DNA from: Allorhodopirellula heiligendammensis
Lineage (GTDB): Bacteria; Planctomycetota; Planctomycetia; Pirellulales; Pirellulaceae
NCBI RefSeq assembly: GCF_007860105.1
Contig: NZ_SJPU01000001.1
Location: 2,625,700 to 2,689,699 of the forward strand
Length of the DNA: 64,000 nucleotides
Reading direction: 5' to 3'
The notes beneath the pieces were generated by a model that was given only the letters and a program-made list of their open reading frames with translations, was not told the origin of the DNA and did no database searches. Both the position numbers and the translations under genes were made by a program. The number at the start of each line of letters is the position of its first letter. Position 1 is the first letter of the stretch. Positions 39,801 to 48,000 of this stretch are shown piece by piece.

Positions 39801-42800
39801 GTCAGCATCGACCAGAGCTCCGTGGCGGTATCCGCACCAGCACACCGAACTCCGATCCCAACAATGGCGATGTCGCCGATCTCCGCAGCACTTGGGCGAG
39901 GTTCATTGATCGCGGGCCTGCCCGCGAGCTGGCGTGTGGCCTGACCGGACGCGACCTCGGTAATCGCGGCGATGATTTCGGAAACGCTGCGGTGCTCAAA
40001 TAACAGCGTTTTGGGTAGCCAAGGGTACTGTTTACTCAACGCGACCGTGATCTCCACAATCCGCAGCGAATCACAGCCGAGGGCCTCCAGTCGGTCGATG
40101 TGAGCGATCTCGCCAGTGGACCGCCGGAGAGCCTTGGCGAACGTGGTGGTGACCTGCTCGACAATCTCGTCGAGATTTGCGGGGGTGGCCTCAGCGGTGG
40201 TGAGCTCGCCACCGCAGGCGATCTCCAACTGTGCGTAGGTCGAAAGCGATTGGGCGATGCGTTCAATTTGACGCTCTCGATCCCGGGTCGAAAGTGTCGG
40301 CGATTGATTGGCGGTGGGTGACGCGTCCGGTTTGGGATCGGCCGTGGGGGTGTCTGCCTGTGCGGCTTGAAAGTGGAAACTGGAAAGCTCCTCCGCATCC
40401 GTGCCGCATTCCCAAACACCCCCGGCGTCCTCGGGCGGTTGCGCGTCGGCGACGAGCCCCAGAAAGGATCGAGCGGGTGTGTTTCGATCGGTTGGAACAT
40501 GCCGCCAGTTCACCAACGAGAGACCCCGGTCGCAGGCAATTTTGCCGAGGTTGGCTGCCATGTGGTGCTCGACGCCCCGCCCCAGCACACGGCAACTCAA
40601 CAGGAACGTGTCAACGAGCAGAGCATCATCCTGCGCGGCCCCGATCAAGAACCCGACCAACCCATAGTCGCCAAACCGATCGCGCACCCGCACCGTTTGA
40701 CAGACAACGTTCGGGTCGGCCATCAACGCCTTCAATTCGGCTTCACTGCGCCGCAGGGTGGTGAAGTTGAATTGATTGGTGCGCAGGGTGAGTTGCGAGG
40801 CGCGCGCCAGGTCCGCATCCGATAGCGTTTGAATATCGATGTTCAGATCGAGCGAATCGATGAACTCTTGGAAATTCCCCGCACTCTGCAACGAGTCCTG
40901 GCGAGAGAACTCCTCGCGGTATAACTGCGTCCGCCGTTTGTCTTCCGCGGTCGCGTCTCGGGCCTCCAGCTCCCAAAAATGATCCAGTAGCTTGGTGGCC
41001 GATGCGGCGTCCGTCGGCCACTGGATCGTCAGCACACTCGGACACCCGCTGCGCACCTCGGCGCACTCCACCGGGTTATCGTCGAGGAAGATAAAACTAT
41101 CCAAACCGAGATTCAAACGCTCAGCTAAGGCTTGAATGTTCTGACTCTTCGGCAACCAATTCACGGCGGCAGCCACAATTTGATCGCGTGGGATTCCAAA
41201 ATCGGAACGTTGGTCAAACACCGACCACACATCATGCTCTTCGTTCTTGCTGCATAAACACAACAGCATGCCACTCTCTGCCAATTGCAGGAGTCGCCGA
41301 TGCAATTGGTGATGCACTTCGTCAAATCGAACTCCCTCCGCGCCGACTTCGCCCACGACGCCGCCCCACAACGTATTATCGCAATCCAGCACGATGACTT
41401 TCTTGGTCGGTGCGTTCTGGCGATGGACGAAGCGAGCGATCAGTGCCGAGAGGAAGAAGTAGTAAGCATCCTGATAGGGAATGTGCGCGATCTCGTCGCG
41501 CAACTCGTCGAAAATATTTTGCGTGCCATCGATCTCAAAGAGGGCGTGACAATCACGCGTCTCGATCAAGGTCAGCCCCGGTATCTCACTCAGCGAATCT
41601 CGCAGCTGATGTTCGATTTCGTGCAGCAGCGACTCGAGCAGGTAGCCGCTAACGGTCCCTGGGCAGATCAGCAGCAACGTTGGACCGGCGGCGAAGGAGC
41701 GGTGTGTCTTGATGGCGTCGATGTACTCCTGGGCAGCCGCACGTAACCGGCGTTCCACGTCCCCAGCGTCCGCGTCATCCAAATTCCACTCGCGCAACCA
41801 ATCGCTGACGCGGATCAGGATCACGGCCCCGTCGGAGCTGCGCGACATGAGACTAGCTGGATCGAGGCACTGTTGGAGCACCTGCGCATAGGGCGCGAAC
41901 TCGATACCGAGGTGCAGATCCAATTCGGCCGACCAACGCTGCAAGCCATTGCCAATGGGATCGAGCGTGAACGTCGAGCAGAGCACGACGCGTCGGTCCG
42001 GTTCCGCTGTGACCTGCCGGATCGCCGGTTCGGTGAAGGGAAACGAATCGAGCACCTCCACAGGCGTGCGATCATCGGGACTCGCCACGGTGTTGATAAT
42101 GCGGGCCGCGGCGACCGCTGTGGGGATCGCCCCCATCGCACTGGTCGGCGTATCGTTCCAACTGGTGCGCAGTTTCGGGGGCCGAGCGATCAGGAAATGT
42201 ACCTTCGGATGCTCCCGAGCGGCCGTCTTGACGAGCCCTTCCACGGCCATCTTCACGCCGATGTAGTCAGCGAATCCCGCCGGACACTCATCCACAAACG
42301 AGGAAGAAATCGCCACAACCGCTCCTGAGACTTCGGCAATGCAGGACAAGAAACTCGCCAGCGGAATCTTCGACAGGGCGAGATTTTCGGCGATGTAAGA
42401 AAACGAGTCTGCTTCGGTACTACCTGCGACACCACCGAAGCGAGGTGCTGCGCAGGCGTTCAAAAACAGCAGATCAAGGCGACCGTCTGCGGCGAGAATC
42501 TCAGACTTGGTGCGCTCGCACCACTGGGCGTCGCCGACGTCGCCGGCGACGATCACGGCCGCGCCACCGGCAGCATCGATCTGCTCGACGAGTGCCCTCG
42601 TCGATTCATTGGGATGCCTGCAGGCGAGATAGACCTTGCACTTTGCCGCCCCCAGAGCCGCGGCCAATTCGGCCCCTAAACCACGGCTGGCGCCACACAC
42701 CAACGCCACTTTGCTCGCCAGTTCACGCGCCGGCAGTGTCAACTCACCGACATATCCGGCGGGGTCCGGCTCCGCCTGCGGAAACCGGACGTAACTCTGG

Positions 42801-43555
42801 ACCCGAGCCGTGGCAATCAACTCGCCGCTGGCCGAAGCGATCTCCAACTCCGTTTCGAGCAAACGGAAATGCGGTTCGTAGTCCCGGAACGTCAATCGAT
42901 ACGCCACTTCATCGCCACAATCCGCAGCCGCCGCCGCAAAATCAATGCTCAGACGCGTGAACAGCGAGGACAGCCCAGGGGCTTTCATGCCGACGATGAA
43001 ACTGCATAGCCCGAGTACTTTTTCCTGGGTTGTTGTCAGCGACGATTCGGCCGCGGCGTGGTGGCCAAATCGATGTCGACCGTAATGACACGCACCCGCC
43101 TCGAAATCGTAGGGCTGCCAGGCCACGGGAGCGTCGTCCCCAGAACTTGGATCGCCCGCTTGCATCGCCTCCTCCATCCAGGCAACCACTGCAGCAGTCG
43201 ACGGTACCGTGAGTCCATTCCTATACGTGGCCGTCACCGTCATTCGCGTCGCTTGCCCGTCGCTGACCGTCACGACCGTCGACGTCTCGTTTTCCGACGA
43301 GCTCTCGACCGGGTAGTTCCGATCTGGTCGGACCTCGCCGCGAAACTCGATATCAAGCCCCTCGATTTCGCGACCGCGAGCGAGTTCCGAAGGAAGGGAG
43401 CGGAGCGCCTCGATCGTCGTCAGCGCGCCGTGAGCGATCGTGCCCCCGAACGATGACTTCTTGGCCGCATCAGGATTAACGTGTATCGGATTGCGATCGC
43501 CTGACCACTGGGCAAATCGGTTGACATCATCTTGGGTGATGTGCATCGTATTCAT
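33854..43555 (-). CDS. Modular type I polyketide synthase with MaoC, SDR, FkbH and GNAT domains
   Basis: A 3,233-residue synthase. Domain order: MaoC-like hydratase (1-115; Asp20, His25) with a second hotdog-like segment (150-265); SDR (280-500; Gly-Ala-Ser-Arg-Gly-Leu-Gly 288-294, Tyr431-x3-Lys435); FkbH glyceryl-transferase/phosphatase (520-1040; Asp724-Cys-Asp726-Asn-Thr-Leu-Trp); ACP1 (Ser1163); KS (1227-1655; Cys1388, His1523, His1569); AT (1762-2060; Ser1857, His-Ala-Phe-His 1957-1960, malonyl type); KR (2110-2580; Ser2538/2539, Tyr2552, Asn2556, Trp2544 suggesting A-type); tandem ACPs (Ser2725, Ser2838); GNAT (2885-3030; Arg-Gly-Val-Gly 2977-2980) and a second GNAT-like half (3065-3210). 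All catalytic residues of KS/AT/KR are present. No DH-ER or thioesterase. Predicted: glyceryl starter plus one malonyl extension, ketoreduced, then acyl transfer. Confidence 0.9.
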   Translation of the reverse strand: MNTMHITQDDVNRFAQWSGDRNPIHVNPDAAKKSSFGGTIAHGALTTIEALRSLPSELARGREIEGLDIEFRGEVRPDRNYPVESSSENETSTVVTVSDGQATRMTVTATYRNGLTVPSTAAVVAWMEEAMQAGDPSSGDDAPVAWQPYDFEAGACHYGRHRFGHHAAAESSLTTTQEKVLGLCSFIVGMKAPGLSSLFTRLSIDFAAAAADCGDEVAYRLTFRDYEPHFRLLETELEIASASGELIATARVQSYVRFPQAEPDPAGYVGELTLPARELASKVALVCGASRGLGAELAAALGAAKCKVYLACRHPNESTRALVEQIDAAGGAAVIVAGDVGDAQWCERTKSEILAADGRLDLLFLNACAAPRFGGVAGSTEADSFSYIAENLALSKIPLASFLSCIAEVSGAVVAISSSFVDECPAGFADYIGVKMAVEGLVKTAAREHPKVHFLIARPPKLRTSWNDTPTSAMGAIPTAVAAARIINTVASPDDRTPVEVLDSFPFTEPAIRQVTAEPDRRVVLCSTFTLDPIGNGLQRWSAELDLHLGIEFAPYAQVLQQCLDPASLMSRSSDGAVILIRVSDWLREWNLDDADAGDVERRLRAAAQEYIDAIKTHRSFAAGPTLLLICPGTVSGYLLESLLHEIEHQLRDSLSEIPGLTLIETRDCHALFEIDGTQNIFDELRDEIAHIPYQDAYYFFLSALIARFVHRQNAPTKKVIVLDCDNTLWGGVVGEVGAEGVRFDEVHHQLHRRLLQLAESGMLLCLCSKNEEHDVWSVFDQRSDFGIPRDQIVAAAVNWLPKSQNIQALAERLNLGLDSFIFLDDNPVECAEVRSGCPSVLTIQWPTDAASATKLLDHFWELEARDATAEDKRRTQLYREEFSRQDSLQSAGNFQEFIDSLDLNIDIQTLSDADLARASQLTLRTNQFNFTTLRRSEAELKALMADPNVVCQTVRVRDRFGDYGLVGFLIGAAQDDALLVDTFLLSCRVLGRGVEHHMAANLGKIACDRGLSLVNWRHVPTDRNTPARSFLGLVADAQPPEDAGGVWECGTDAEELSSFHFQAAQADTPTADPKPDASPTANQSPTLSTRDRERQIERIAQSLSTYAQLEIACGGELTTAEATPANLDEIVEQVTTTFAKALRRSTGEIAHIDRLEALGCDSLRIVEITVALSKQYPWLPKTLLFEHRSVSEIIAAITEVASGQATRQLAGRPAINEPRPSAAEIGDIAIVGIGVRCAGADTATELWSMLTEGRSAVVRVPVQRDSSVGMLQDERDHFAGLVAGAANFDAEFFGVSPREAEYMDPQLRIVLENAWHALEDAGGLGDQFDVATGVFVGVMYSSYGRFANAVATQTGSLYRCWEGFSLANRLSQVLGCNGPSLSIDTACSSSATALHYACRSLADGDCSTAVVSGVNLIVDPNRLVQLGRLGILSPSGRCVPFGDDADGTVMGEGAVSVVLRPLAEAQRRGDRVYAVIKGTGISSGAGSVGFTAPNPTAQAIATRRAIVAAGVDPRTIGYIETHGTGTELGDPIEVRGLEMAYCAPQLWQSELQVRHQCTIGSIKPNVGHLEAGAGLMGLIKTALQLHHRTLVPSLTSDAPNPQIPFGDLPFDIQRQSRQWESISASRAGVKIDLPRRAGVNSFGVGGSNVHVILEEPDSVPAREDANADRSAHLLTLSATSTAALRRQAPAWTDSLTTLDRERIADVCYSANVGRKHHPVRAAIVISNEHDAAEQLQRITEGLQVHDGMQLTDADTIVNPRIAFLFTGQGAQYPTMMHNLYQQSPVFRAAFDECANGLDSHLNKPLHEVIFSGNAADREHCIHQTGNTQPALFAIQYSLWRLWKSWGIEADVMLGHSIGEVAAYCVAGGCSLQDALHLVVARGRLMQALPAGGTMASIGLDFEHTQQAITGKGERISIAAMNGPMQTVISGTVDAVNQTLEELNANGVRTTPLSVSHAFHSALMEPMLDEFADVLRGLSLGTPRTPIVSSATGQLITDEMSKPEYWLHQARNPVRFVEAMNTLHAENVTHYVELGPHPVMLGMGRECLPDVEARWMPSARRGADDWSTLLDSLGRLYVDGLDVDWAGLDMPYSRRRVATPGYQFDPQRMWLEELENGNLAGPRHDGDQTACFADPISQGETSTSRNATSLTYQLDWQALPRKLTPSDKETGTWLVLADHAAAALEVAAALTTCDLRCIPAVVAVPHQDVSSVPGPLGAGPLDSLEVNASTELVVCLSQQALSALIQEHRGTLERIVYADSPPTDISDETPSPYSLSTNSVFQLSQVVAAIGNTQLPPRCVWMASRNAICVNAADASALRLSSSPLWGFARVAVLEHSSWWGGSVDLDALEWKEQINRLVDEIRFPCADDQIVLRAEHRFVPRLRPRNAVPTLPNGDVASALQLDQGCVLITGGLGGIGLEVANWLAEQGARHLLLSSRSKTPSAAAQTAIARLRQSGVQVSIVAADISTSTGIDACRIATSGQPLIGIVHAAGVDLRKPIADTSYADVESLLAAKVNGTWRLHNAFDQQPLQFFVCISSIAAVWGSAERSLYAAANSFLDAFAHYRRGIGKPALSINFGPWHGAGMADRASLAELSRIGNDGLDANVALQQVADLLAQHETQAVVADIDWARFRPVLESRRPQPLFAELGQVADSCQATSSRGEIKKESTDSGYPWIEQLQGLSENERHMRLADLLKTEVARLLRIKDPQSIALDGQLFDLGMDSLTSAELVIGLRKQTGVGSSTHLLANPTIRAIATTLMAAIRFGDTSNTDSNVQAGTSNRAEGPDTWISQLAGTDEDRTERLVALLTKDLSRTLGRKSTHDPSATQPLVDLGLDSLGAVEFANRIRDRLQLNQSPRVLDFLHLRALAAHLVQGIPAAVVAEIIGYSEAVEPALSNFLTQAFPDRPRDLVMPRWKWMFLESAQRLGVDPQVWLFQDGDKIVGHHGAQLVRFEIRGKQSTTAWLIETMVLESHRDRGVGTRLVIQSLEDMPFNLSLGQTENMRAILENLGWKRVAPLQTYLLAINPGRVLKGKLHPAAIPAASAWMRLRGKARRMLSPASSVHATVRQVTRYDARHDRLWEKVSGSYGCATVRDASFLNWKYVDQPGQSFTRLEILIDDELIACAVISIAESAPPYHYRRAFIVDLVVSTDPRDLQSAIHKTVEHCQGVGVDAVTMHVINNRIEQALESYGFLKRPSTRHLLIATDNSIDRQTLLEPHQWLITQGDSDIDRP

Positions 43556-43631
43556 GGCTTGTCGATATCGGCTCGAAACGAAATGGATTGGTCTGACAGC
43601 GTGATAATCATACGCCCCGCAGCAAAAGTAG

Positions 43632-43651
43632 CTACCGTCGCTAGACGGTGG
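43632..43651 (-). promoter_or_regulatory. Hairpin upstream of the PKS gene
   Basis: CTACCGTC and GACGGTGG form an 8-bp stem (one G-T pair) with a 4-base loop, 77 bases before the PKS ATG and 100 bases after the pseudogene stop. It could be a leftover terminator of the dehydrogenase gene or part of the PKS leader; I cannot tell which. Confidence 0.3.
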
Positions 43652-43751
43652 AATCCATCCGCTCGCAAATCGAGGGACTCAGCCACCTTGTCCGTCTTGA
43701 AGGATTAGCTGCGTTTTTCTTCGCGAATTCGGAGAACGGCGAACCCCGAAC

Positions 43752-44610
43752 TCACGGCGTGGGAATTTTTTCTCGGTGCTGCTGAACGTATGCCGCTGCA
43801 TTGCGGGTATCGATCACGAGCGGTGCGCGCTTAGCAGTCGCGTCATAATCAAAATCAGTGTGGTCGGTGGCGATCAAGACCGCATCCTGCGGCGAGAAAA
43901 ACATCGCCCTCAGCTCTTGGCAGGCCATCGAAGTGCCGCATCGCCAATTGTTTCTGCATGTGAGGGGCGCTGTCGTTCAGCAGGTTCCCCTATTTAAGCA
44001 GTGATTCCATCAGTTCGAACGACAGACTCTCGTGCCGATGATCGACGTCCTTCTTGTACGGCACACCTGGTATGCAGGCTTTCATGTCGCGGATCGGCTC
44101 GCTGGCGTCCTCGAGAAATCACTCTCGCCCTCAACCCTGACTTCTTTAGGTTCGGTTTCATCGCATCCCGCGTCGCCGTCGGAAAGGACCTACTCTTGAG
44201 CACGATTAACTGTCCGGCGCGCAGGTGCCGCGAAATCTGCCTGCATGCACTGATCACATAGGTAAGTTCGGGATCGCGGGCATCGTCGAGTGGCGTCGAC
44301 ACGTAGATCGACAGCGCATCCGACTTCGCCAAACGAGAAATGTCCGCCCTCGCATCACACCGCCTCTGGTCGATCCAATCCGCCAGTTTACGGTCGCCGA
44401 TGTGCTAGTCGTAGCTCTACTTAGCCTGCAACGAGTCAACCTAGCTGTGGTCGACGTCAAACCCAATGCAGGAAAACCCTTGGTCACGAAGGCATCTGTC
44501 AGCGGCAAGCCCACATTCCCCAAACCAAGCATCCGACCCGCGAAGCTGCTTCGCCGATAGATTGGCAGATCCCTTCGGTGGTGATCATCGACATGCAAAT
44601 TCCAAGTTTC
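43752..44610 (-). pseudogene. Decayed nucleotide-sugar (UDP-GlcNAc-type) dehydrogenase
   Basis: Pieces of one gene lie in order in three reading frames. About 44540-44470: Leu-Gly-Leu-Gly-Asn-Val-Gly-Leu-Pro-Leu (NAD-binding motif), then a shift to Gly-Phe-Asp-Val-Asp-His-Ser with in-frame stops. About 44332-44130: Ser-Asp-Ala-Leu-Ser-Ile-Tyr-Val-Ser-Thr-Pro-Leu-Asp and the following Gly-Gln-Leu-Ile-Val-Leu. Then a jump to Gly-Val-Pro-Tyr-Lys-Lys-Asp-Val-Asp (about 44068) and finally Ala-Val-Leu-Ile-Ala-Thr-Asp-His and Leu-Val-Ile-Asp-Thr-Arg-Asn-Ala near the end. These are the landmarks of WbpA/UDP-glucose-6-dehydrogenase family enzymes, which make UDP-uronic acids for surface polysaccharide. 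The central part (with the catalytic Cys) is missing, so about 500 bases are deleted. The 5' end is approximate. Confidence 0.85.
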
Positions 44611-45041
44611 AGGGTGAAGAGTTTATCGGCGATGAGGTGCGAGGAAGCACTTTAACACGCAACTCCGTGGGACGCCGAATCGCTTTAGGAATCTCAATTA
44701 CCCAATACAAACGGCGGATCACATCATCCCGCCGAACTAACTTAAAGTTTATGGACGGGAATCGGTGGTATTGCAAGTTCTGGCTGTAAAGGGTAGTATT
44801 GCCCCACTATGTGTGCGTCTAGGGGTCCTGAGTGCGTTTTATGGTTGATCAATGAACGGATGGGAGTTTCCATCTTAGATTGGCCTGCCGTGCGCGTGGC
44901 CGAATGCCTCTGGCTGCTCGGCGCTTTGCTATGATTTTCGCGAGGCCTAGTCCCGCTCCACATTCAATATTCCGGCCTGCACTACGCCCGCTCATCTCCT
45001 CCTGGCATCAATTCTCCTCGCCTTCACAGACCCGACATCGC
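44611..45041. other. Intergenic region before the G8-domain gene
   Basis: About 430 bases between the pseudogene remnant and the next ATG. A short minus-strand open stretch (about 44640-44760) has protein-like composition but matches nothing I know. A TATGAT near 44929 lacks a good -35 partner. The G8 reading frame is open back to 44880 but that part is Arg/Pro-rich and not signal-like. Confidence 0.4.
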
Positions 45042-48000
45042 ATGAATTTACGAATACCACGATCCAACCGCCGACTGAGGCTCGAATCTCTTGAGTCCCG
45101 TCGTTTGCTCGCCAATGATCTCGCCGTGCCGGATTTTGGCACCCTGGCAATGCCGAGTTTCAGTCCAGCCATCGTCTCGGCGACGTCGACCAGCGAAATG
45201 GTGGAGGGCGAAATGACGATGCAGAGCATGGACATGGGACATAGCATGTTCGAGATCACGCCCGATGCGGTGGTCACGATGCATGACAACATTCCTCGCT
45301 TTGGTGCCAACCCCACATTCATTTCGATTCGCGACGGAAATTGGTCGGACCCGTCGATATGGCAGGGTGGTCAAGTCCCTGGTGCCAATGCGATCGTCTC
45401 GATCCCCGCCGGCCGGTTGGTAACCTATGACATCGATTCAACGATGCGGCTCGACGCCATCGAAGTGAGCGGCGAGCTGAAGTTTGCGACCGACTCCCAC
45501 ACGTCGGTGTGGCTGAACGAACTCATGGTAATGCCTGCTGGCACGCTGACGATCGGTACTGCCGTGGCCCCCGTCAACGCAAGCGTGACAGCCGAGGTCG
45601 TATTTACTGATACACCGCAAGCCGATGGACATCACTTCAAGACGGGAACGGTCGAGCATCCCGGGATCGATCCGTCGCAGTGGGGCAATGGCTTGATCGT
45701 ATTGGGCAAGGCCGAAATGCACGGTCATACTCTGCAGAACACGTTTGTTCGTGCCGCGGGCGACGTGCTGGCCGGCTCTACCACCATCGAAGCGCAAGGC
45801 TATGTGGGAGATTGGCAGGTGGGCGACAGGATTGTCATCCCTGATACGCGTCAAACTAATCCGGTTGACACACCCAACTACTACACATACGAGTCCCAGG
45901 AAGAGACCGCGACCATCGTGGCCGTAACGGCCAACTCCATTGTCGTGGATCACCCGCTCCAGTTTGATCATGTTGGGCCCCGCGATGCCGACGGCACGCC
46001 GACGCAAACAACCGCTGGCGTCACGCTTGCCCCGCATATCGCGAATTTCGGCCGTAATGTTGTCCTGCGAAGCGAGAATCCCGATGGCGTTCGCGGGCAC
46101 GTTGCCTTCGTGGGTGACGCCAGCAAAGACATTCGTTATGTGGCCTATCAGGATCTCGGCCGTACCGATGTCGGCCCAATCGACAACACGACGTACGATG
46201 TCAATGGCCAGGTCACGCACATCGGGACCAACCAGATCGCTCGGTACAGTGACCATAACCATCATCTCAGCGGACCGATGGGAGGTATTCCCCTCGACGC
46301 TGCCCACGCGGATACGAGTATTCGCTACCAATCCATCGGCATCGGCAACTCAATCGACGGAGCCCTGAAGTGGGGCACCACGATCCACGCCTCCCACTTT
46401 GGACTCACGGCTGACTCCGTGTATCACGACGTTAAAGGCGCAGCGGTCGCGACCGAAGACGGCAGCGAGTACGGCAACACCATCAGTGGCAATTTTGTCG
46501 TCGGCGTCCACGATGGCGAAACCGGTTTCAACGGCTTGGGTGAAAACCTCAGTGATCGCGGTGACCAAGGCGATGGCTTCTGGTTTGCCGGGCCGATGAA
46601 TTCGGTCACCGACAACGTTGTCGCCAACGCAGTGCGAAACGGATTCGTTGTGTTCCCGGATAACATCCCGAACACACGTAACAGCAGCAAGTACCGTGAG
46701 GTCCGCGTACCACTATTTGCCGGTGCAAACATGCACGATGAGTCGCAAACCCGCCTCATCAACGTGCTGGCCGAACCGTTCGACGATTTCAGCGGCAATG
46801 AAATCTACGGAGCGACGACCGCAGCCGTCCAGCTCTGGTCAGTGGGTAACCGCAGTCTCTACCCTGACGCGGCCGGACGAAACACTCTCATCGACACGAC
46901 CGTCTGGCACGTCACGGGTGTCGGTATCCGATTCTATTACGCCGATGATTACGTTGTCGATGGCTGGCTGCAACGGGGCGACCCCGCGATGATCAGCGCT
47001 CGTGCCAGCCTCGGTGGTCCATCCAACCCTGCTGTCGGCGCAGCAATTATTCATGCGGGTAGTCGCGCGGCGACATCAATCGTTCGTCATGCCGAAGTCC
47101 AGAACATGACGATTGGGTATTTCAATCGCGGACGCGGCTCGGCAGATGACATTCTCCTGGAAGACAGCCATTTTGACAATGATCAAAATATTCTTGTCAT
47201 CCCCTGGGGCCAGAACCCTGCCGATGGAGTGCGTGATTTCTTAATGAGCAATGTGACGTTTGGCAATAGCCTACGTCCGGGCTCCCAAAACGATATTACG
47301 CTGCGCTGGACTCCCGCGTACCTTGACAACGCTGTCCTACCCGAGTCAACGGTCTTCCGCGACTTCGACGGCGTCGACGGGCTTGACCTCTCAATCTACT
47401 ACCCCGAGCAGGCACCCGATACGATTCCGGAGTTTCAAGGCGAGCCGATTAGCCCTGGCGGCAATCTGACGAATGCAGAGAGTTTTGCGCAGTACGGTGT
47501 GGCGGCGAACGGTTTTGTCGCACCCAGTCGTGAGATTGATGGTGACAACGGGGAAACGGCTCTCACTCGCGGTCGAGCGATGGGAATCGATGGCTTGGTG
47601 TTTGAGCAAAACCCGCTGGAGCAGCCACTGCTCTTCATGAATGTCCGCGTGGAGTTTTCCAAGCCGGTACTCTACTACACCGTCGTCGGTAACCCTGCTG
47701 GCGTTACGGGAGTTGAAGTCAACGTGGACGGGCAAACCCTGAACCTGAACAAGCTAACTGGCAAAGCCGAACTCAGCTTTCTACCGAATCTGGGCGACTT
47801 CGAAATCCAAGGACAAATTATCACTACGACCGGATCAGGTGCCTCCAGTGAACTGCAACTCCAACTCCCGTTCCCGATCTTTGGCGTTGTGCCACCGAAC
47901 AATCGCCCCGTGCTCCAACCCGTTGCCGCACAAGCTCTCGTGGCGAACTCGGTTTTCCGACTCGACCTCGCAGCGACTGACGCGGACGGCGACATCGTTG

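Noticed and set aside
33854-43555. Trans-AT polyketide synthase
   Set aside because: An integrated AT with Gly-His-Ser-Ile-Gly and His-Ala-Phe-His motifs is present directly after the KS.
45438-46331. Long open frame (297 codons) antisense to the G8-domain gene
   Set aside because: It lies wholly inside the G8 gene, whose frame shows real domains; the antisense product is low-quality sequence without motifs.
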